A stretch of DNA of 64,000 nucleotides from Evernia prunastri (lineage: Eukaryota; Ascomycota; Lecanoromycetes; Lecanorales; Parmeliaceae), in NCBI GenBank assembly GCA_003184365.1, contig NKYR01000010.1, positions 62,001-126,000 of the forward strand. The letters are read 5' to 3'. Both the position numbers and the translations under genes were made by a program. Numbering within the stretch: the first letter of the stretch is position 1; each line of letters opens with the position of its first letter. The notes below the pieces were generated by a model that saw only the letters and a list, made by a program, of their open reading frames with translations, was not told where the DNA came from and ran no database searches. This document shows, one piece after another, positions 60,303 to 64,000 of this stretch.

Positions 60303-60845
60303 TGGCGGCTGGTTACTTTTCTTTTGTCACTTCTTTATTCACTTCAAGTCATTTACTTATTATACCCTTGCTTCTGGCGACAGCTTTTCTTCCAGCGGAG
60401 GCTTCAAGCGCCTTGCATGCATGTTACTGGCGACTGAGTGTGTCGGTAGTATCCACCATGGATGAGTTGAAGGCTCGTTCCTTTAGTGGTCTTGGGAAGA
60501 TATCGAATGTATAAAGTGTTAGCTCTATAAAACCCCCTGAAGGATTCTTCGAGTCATCTCCTCTTCTCCTCAAGCCTCTCTACATCAACTCATGACCCGT
60601 ACCATCTCTCCATTCGATCCTCGTCCGAAGCCGCGGTCTAAGCGGTAGAGTACAAGAAGCCAAAGACATTGACCAGAGTCTTTTCCGCTCCTATCTGAAT
60701 CACCGCTATCGGTGAACGGCGATTCGTGGGACGGAGAACGGACACCGAGTCCCTCGGGGTCCATGCCTGAACCCAATGATCCACGCTTCCCCCGGCCGAA
60801 TCCCACCACCACCACCACCACTCCTCACCCTCCCCCTATTCCCTC
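60303..60845. other. Convergent intergenic region
   Basis: The 3' flanks of the Skt5-like and GNAT-like genes. The C-rich right part is low complexity; open frames there on the plus strand mirror the GNAT-like gene. Confidence 0.45.
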
Positions 60846-62147
60846 TCACCACCCGGCCACCGCCCTCAGATCCACGCCGACCCACCTCACCCTCCACCCC
60901 TCCACGCCCCCCAAACCCCTCGCCACGCCCGCGCTCCCGACGTTCCCCACGGCCACGTCGCTGTGCGCCCAACCCTCGCCGCCGCCGCCGCCGTCTTCTT
61001 CTTCTTCTTTTCCCGCCCCGTCAACGGCGGCGACGACGGGCCCGAAGCCCATCGCCGGCGCGTCGTCAGCCAGGAGGCGGAAGAGGCGGCGCGAGACGGC
61101 CTTGGCGAGGCCGAGGCCGCGGTGGGGGGGCTCCACGTGCAGGGAGGTCAGGCTGCCGTCTACGCCGAGGAAGGCCCAGGCTATGAGGTCGCTTTGGGTG
61201 GGGGAGGGGGAGTTGGGGGTTGGGTTTGTGGATGGGGTTGTGGATGTGGATGTAGGTGTAGGTGTAGGTGTAAGTGTAGATGTAGATGTAGATGTTGGAT
61301 CGGGCGTGTAGCGTATACCCACACTGCCCAGCAAAGCAAGCGTCTCCTCCGAGCGAGGAATCTCGGTCCGGGAAATCACAAGCCCGAGCTCGTCTCGGCG
61401 GGGCTCGCTGAAGGCGTAGCCGGGCGGTAACGACTCCTCCTTCTCCTCTTTCTCCTCCTCCTCCTCCTCCTCCTCCTCCTCCTTCGCCTCTTGCCCTTCC
61501 CTTTCCCCTCGCCCTTCCGTCCCTCCGGCTCCATCCCTCCGCCCAGGCGGGGCGATGAGCCATTTGCAATAGGGCACGCTGATCCCCGCAATCACAACGC
61601 CCTTCCCGCCCGCAGCACCATCGCCATCGCCATCGCCGCGCCGCCCCTTCACATCTCTAGAGACCACGCTCTGCGGGACCAAAGCGCCCGCGTCGTCCCC
61701 GCCGAGCAGCCCCAGCAGGACCTCGTTCAACGACCCGACGACCGCCACGGGCGTCGGGGCCGGGGCCGGCAGGCGCGCGATGCCCGCGAGCAGGGCGAGG
61801 CACTGCGCCTCGGCTTCCCGTCGCTGGCGGGGCGAGGGCGGGGGCCCGGGCTGAGGGGGGAGGGTCTCGAAGGTGGAGAAGATCCAGCATTCGGTTTCGG
61901 GGGCGCGGGTGCGGTCGGCCCATGTTGCGGCGAAGGAGGGCGGAGGGGAGGCGGTGGTGGTGGTGGTGGTGGTGGTTGTAGTGGGTGATGGGGGGAAGGT
62001 CGCTATCGCGCGGGCGGTGGGCGAGGAGGTGTGGAATTGCAGGCGGCGGAGGAGGGGGAGGGATTCGGGGAGGTGGGGGAGGAGATGGGGCGCGAGGGTG
62101 GTGAGGGGAGTGGGGTGGGTGTAGGTTGGTGGGAGGGTGGTGGTCAT
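60846..62147 (-). CDS. GNAT-like acetyltransferase with simple-sequence insertions
   Basis: A single minus-strand exon; the first ATG is at 62147, giving 433 aa (the open frame upstream lacks ATG). FR47/GNAT features: a segment WAFLGVDGSLTSLHVEPPHR followed by GLGLAKAVSRRLF, the acetyl-CoA-binding motif A with its R/Q-x-x-G-x-G/A loop. The protein is interrupted by low-complexity tracts: poly-Thr near residue 65, a Glu-rich tract near 225, and a Ser/Thr/Pro tract near 300 with TSTSTSTLTP. The coding strand is very GC-rich. Similar fungal proteins are annotated only as GNAT-type; the acetyl acceptor is unknown. Tract lengths could vary between strains. Confidence 0.7.
   Translation of the reverse strand: MTTTLPPTYTHPTPLTTLAPHLLPHLPESLPLLRRLQFHTSSPTARAIATFPPSPTTTTTTTTTTASPPPSFAATWADRTRAPETECWIFSTFETLPPQPGPPPSPRQRREAEAQCLALLAGIARLPAPAPTPVAVVGSLNEVLLGLLGGDDAGALVPQSVVSRDVKGRRGDGDGDGAAGGKGVVIAGISVPYCKWLIAPPGRRDGAGGTEGRGEREGQEAKEEEEEEEEEEKEEKEESLPPGYAFSEPRRDELGLVISRTEIPRSEETLALLGSVGIRYTPDPTSTSTSTLTPTPTPTSTSTTPSTNPTPNSPSPTQSDLIAWAFLGVDGSLTSLHVEPPHRGLGLAKAVSRRLFRLLADDAPAMGFGPVVAAVDGAGKEEEEDGGGGGEGWAHSDVAVGNVGSAGVARGLGGVEGWRVRWVGVDLRAVAGW
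61228..61302. repeat. GT/GTA-rich minisatellite within the GNAT-like gene
   Basis: Short tandem units of the types GGATGT, AGGTGT and AGATGT encode the Ser/Thr/Pro tract on the minus strand. Confidence 0.75.
61452..61482. repeat. TCC trinucleotide repeat (poly-Glu codons on the minus strand)
   Basis: About ten perfect TCC units encode the uninterrupted Glu run of the GNAT-like protein. Confidence 0.85.
61952..61975. repeat. GGT trinucleotide repeat (poly-Thr codons on the minus strand)
   Basis: About eight tandem GGT units encode the Thr run of the GNAT-like protein. Confidence 0.8.
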
Positions 62148-62618
62148 GGTGGGGGATGGAATGGGGGATATAACATCACGTTTTGGAGCGACAATGATCA
62201 ATTGATGAAGTATAATTTATACTTTATAATGGCTATTTAGTTTTTTTATTGGATTTAATGGAGAAATTATTACAAGGGGCACTCATTTCATCTCTCATGA
62301 TCTCTCGAGGGAAGGGTCTTATTATTCGGATAATTACATATTGTTGTGCATATTAGATCAATGTTCGCCCAAAACACCATGTTCTCAAAGCAGGGGCGGA
62401 GGAGACAGGTGGTGTCAATGACTCCCGGAAATTAATATAGGTCGTGGAGAAACGGTTTGGCTTGTCCGATGGGGCTGTCGAGACCTGATCTCAACAGCGG
62501 ATGATTCCATCCCCTACCCTCTTGGTCCTCTGGGTGGTAATTTGCCCGGAGTGTGATCTCGTCACAATCAAGGGATTGGCAGTGAGGCCAGCGGCCTGAA
62601 ACCCTGCTGGGATCCTCT
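62148..62618. promoter_or_regulatory. Promoter of the GNAT-like gene and 3' flank of the kelch gene
   Basis: A 471-base gap; AT-rich from about 62205 to 62350, in contrast to the GC-rich neighbour. No gene is seen. Confidence 0.45.
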
Positions 62619-64000
62619 TCAACTTTCCTCCGGGGACTTTCCAGGACACGGAATCTCCGCCGCTTTCTCTTCAGCTGGCACCCAACTTCTGTTCAACTCA
62701 CCAGAGCCCATCTCAACAGGCTTGTTTTCGGCGGGCAATTCCCAGCACATGTTCTGAGCCCCCAACTCCTTGACGAATTTCTCCTGATCCCCCAGCTCCT
62801 GGACGGATTTCTTCTGGGCCATCATCTCCTGGGCGAAATTCTGCTGATTGTCCATCTCCTGGACAAATCTCTGCTGGTTGTCCATCTCCTGGCGTGGTGA
62901 CTCGCTACCTAGGATGCGATGACAGATCTCCCTCCTGTGACGCAATCCCAGTCCAACGACGAGCGTGATGCAGGCGACACCACCGCCTACGGAGCCGACT
63001 ATGATGGCAGTCCGGTGTTTTGGGAGATACGCTGACGCTCTCGGTCTTGCTGTAGGTGCTGAGGTTGGTGAAGGCCCACGATACGGGACATTGAAGAGGT
63101 CTGCGAGACCGGGCTCGTCGAAGCCGGACGGGGTAGGTTCCTGAATGGCGGCGCTACCGGACGGGCTGCAGAACCCAGGAGATTAGCTTTGAGGAGTATG
63201 GAATCACTACTAAGCACTTACGATCCACCTATCCTGGCAACAACCGAAGTAGGCACAGCGTAAACCGGCGCAGATGCGTCATACACACTCCCCCAAACCA
63301 GATTCGATAAATCGAGAACTCCGATTCCCTTCTTCTCCCAGTCACAAGGGGGATCGTGCCAATCGGTGTTCGCAGCACCGCCAACTGTAATCATCGTTCG
63401 ATGGCCGACTCGGTGGCACGAGTGTCCAAACCTTGGGGACACGCCTTGATAAATTTTTATCCATGTGAAAGATGGTACTGAGAGGACCCATACATCGTCG
63501 AAGATTGCGTCAGCTCCGCGACCGCCGTACATATACCTAGCTTGGTAAGCCAATGAAGATCGGGGGTATTCCTTGCGGAGAAACCGCGACGTACACGTTA
63601 TGGCTGCTTCCATCCGGAGCAGATGCCAAGACAAGGCAGAAGTCGATGCGTGGATCCGGGGTGTCCCCAGTTGTTTTCTGCTTGTACCTTGATTATCATT
63701 CCAGAATTAGTCTTTTTTGTTTGAGGGGGTATAGCGAGCTTTGCAACATGTCTACAGTATAAAGACTCCCAAGACACTTCTCAATCACTTCACTCTTAGT
63801 ACAACAAAGTAAGTATAGAGTCCAAAAATACGTACCAAGTGCCATCCGGTGTACTGGCATTGTAGTAGGACGCAACGTCAAAAATGTCAATCTCATCCAT
63901 CGGAACCTATCCACATCCATCAGCCATATTCCTCCTCGAGCCTTTCAATGTTAATCTTAGACTGACCAATTTCTCGATGCGAGGACTTGTGATATCAGTG
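62619..64000 (-). CDS. Kelch-repeat membrane protein, 5' partial at the right edge
   Basis: Minus-strand exons 64000-63967 (entering from outside the window), 63906-63836, 63687-63595, 63536-63222 and 63165-62619. The joined protein reads PRIEKLVPMDEIDIFDVASY, GTWYKQKTTGDTP, DFCLVLASAPDGSSHNVYMY and GGRGADAIFDDVWVLSVPSF, followed by a GHSCHRVGHRTMITVGG kelch blade. These are the last blades of a beta-propeller. A single membrane segment follows (TAIIVGSVGGGVACITLVVG), then a cytosolic tail with 10-residue coiled-coil-like repeats (QEMDNQQRFV and variants). This looks like a fungal extracellular kelch protein with one transmembrane anchor, possibly in wall or polarity sensing; that is inference. 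Confidence 0.85.
62745..62892 (-). repeat. 30-nt tandem repeat encoding a 10-residue motif
   Basis: About five degenerate copies in the cytosolic tail of the kelch protein: QEMDNQQRFV, QEMDNQQNFA, QEMMAQKKSV, QELGDQEKFV, KELGAQNMCW. The first two are almost identical at DNA level. Confidence 0.8.

Noticed and set aside
60712..61311. Plus-strand open frame of 199 codons
   Set aside because: It lies opposite the low-complexity end of the GNAT-like gene and consists of repeats; the minus-strand frame has the GNAT motif.
1..64000. tRNA, rRNA, CRISPR arrays, intact transposons
   Set aside because: I scanned by eye for B-box/TpsiC-like signals, repeat-spacer patterns, terminal repeats and transposase motifs and found none that I could support; a covariance-model search would be decisive for tRNAs.

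Overview
The window is nuclear DNA from a filamentous ascomycete (Pezizomycotina). The evidence is protein-coding genes on both strands broken by many short introns (about 44-70 nt, GT-AG, often with a CTRAC branch site), plus an Ascomycota-type housekeeping set: Wss1, Yth1, VPS53, HELQ/Mus301, Snt2, Bub2, aspartate-glutamate carrier, Qri7, Nto1, Mex67, Skt5-like. A leotiomycete is possible, but I cannot prove it from this sequence. I found no rRNA, tRNA, CRISPR array or intact transposon. All exon borders are my own reading of splice signals and frame continuity.

Layout. 1-12 kb: a 5'-truncated PhoD-like phosphatase, a Wss1 DNA-protein crosslink protease, a DUF1776 SDR-like membrane protein, Yth1, a GH18 chitinase, and a small secreted protein whose reading frame is disturbed. 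12-19.4 kb: VPS53 (GARP), a WrbA/Pst2-type flavodoxin quinone reductase, and the HELQ/Mus301 helicase. 20.8-26.5 kb: the large chromatin reader Snt2. 29-33 kb: a SulP sulfate permease convergent with a classical SDR. 33.7-42.4 kb: Bub2, an HhH-GPD-like protein, the Ca2+-regulated Asp/Glu carrier, mitochondrial Qri7 and a Myb-like protein. 44.7-56.7 kb: a small conserved protein, Nto1 (NuA3), a Tra2-like SR protein and Mex67. 57.9-64 kb: a Skt5-like Sel1-repeat protein, a GNAT-like protein full of simple-sequence inserts, and a kelch membrane protein running off the right edge.

The genes do not form a biosynthetic cluster. Themes recur: chromatin (Snt2, Nto1), RNA processing and export (Yth1, Tra2-like, Mex67), DNA repair (Wss1, HELQ, perhaps HhH-GPD), trafficking (VPS53), and cell wall/chitin (GH18, Skt5-like).

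The most notable observation is in the flavodoxin gene. Its stop is TGA followed by CTAG, the strongest known eukaryotic readthrough context. It is followed in the same frame by 83 open codons encoding a disordered tail that ends in a CaaX box (C-V-I-L), with another Cys six residues upstream of the CaaX Cys. This suggests that one gene makes a soluble form and, by stop-codon readthrough, a lipid-anchored form of the quinone reductase. An alternative-splicing route to the same tail cannot be excluded from sequence alone.
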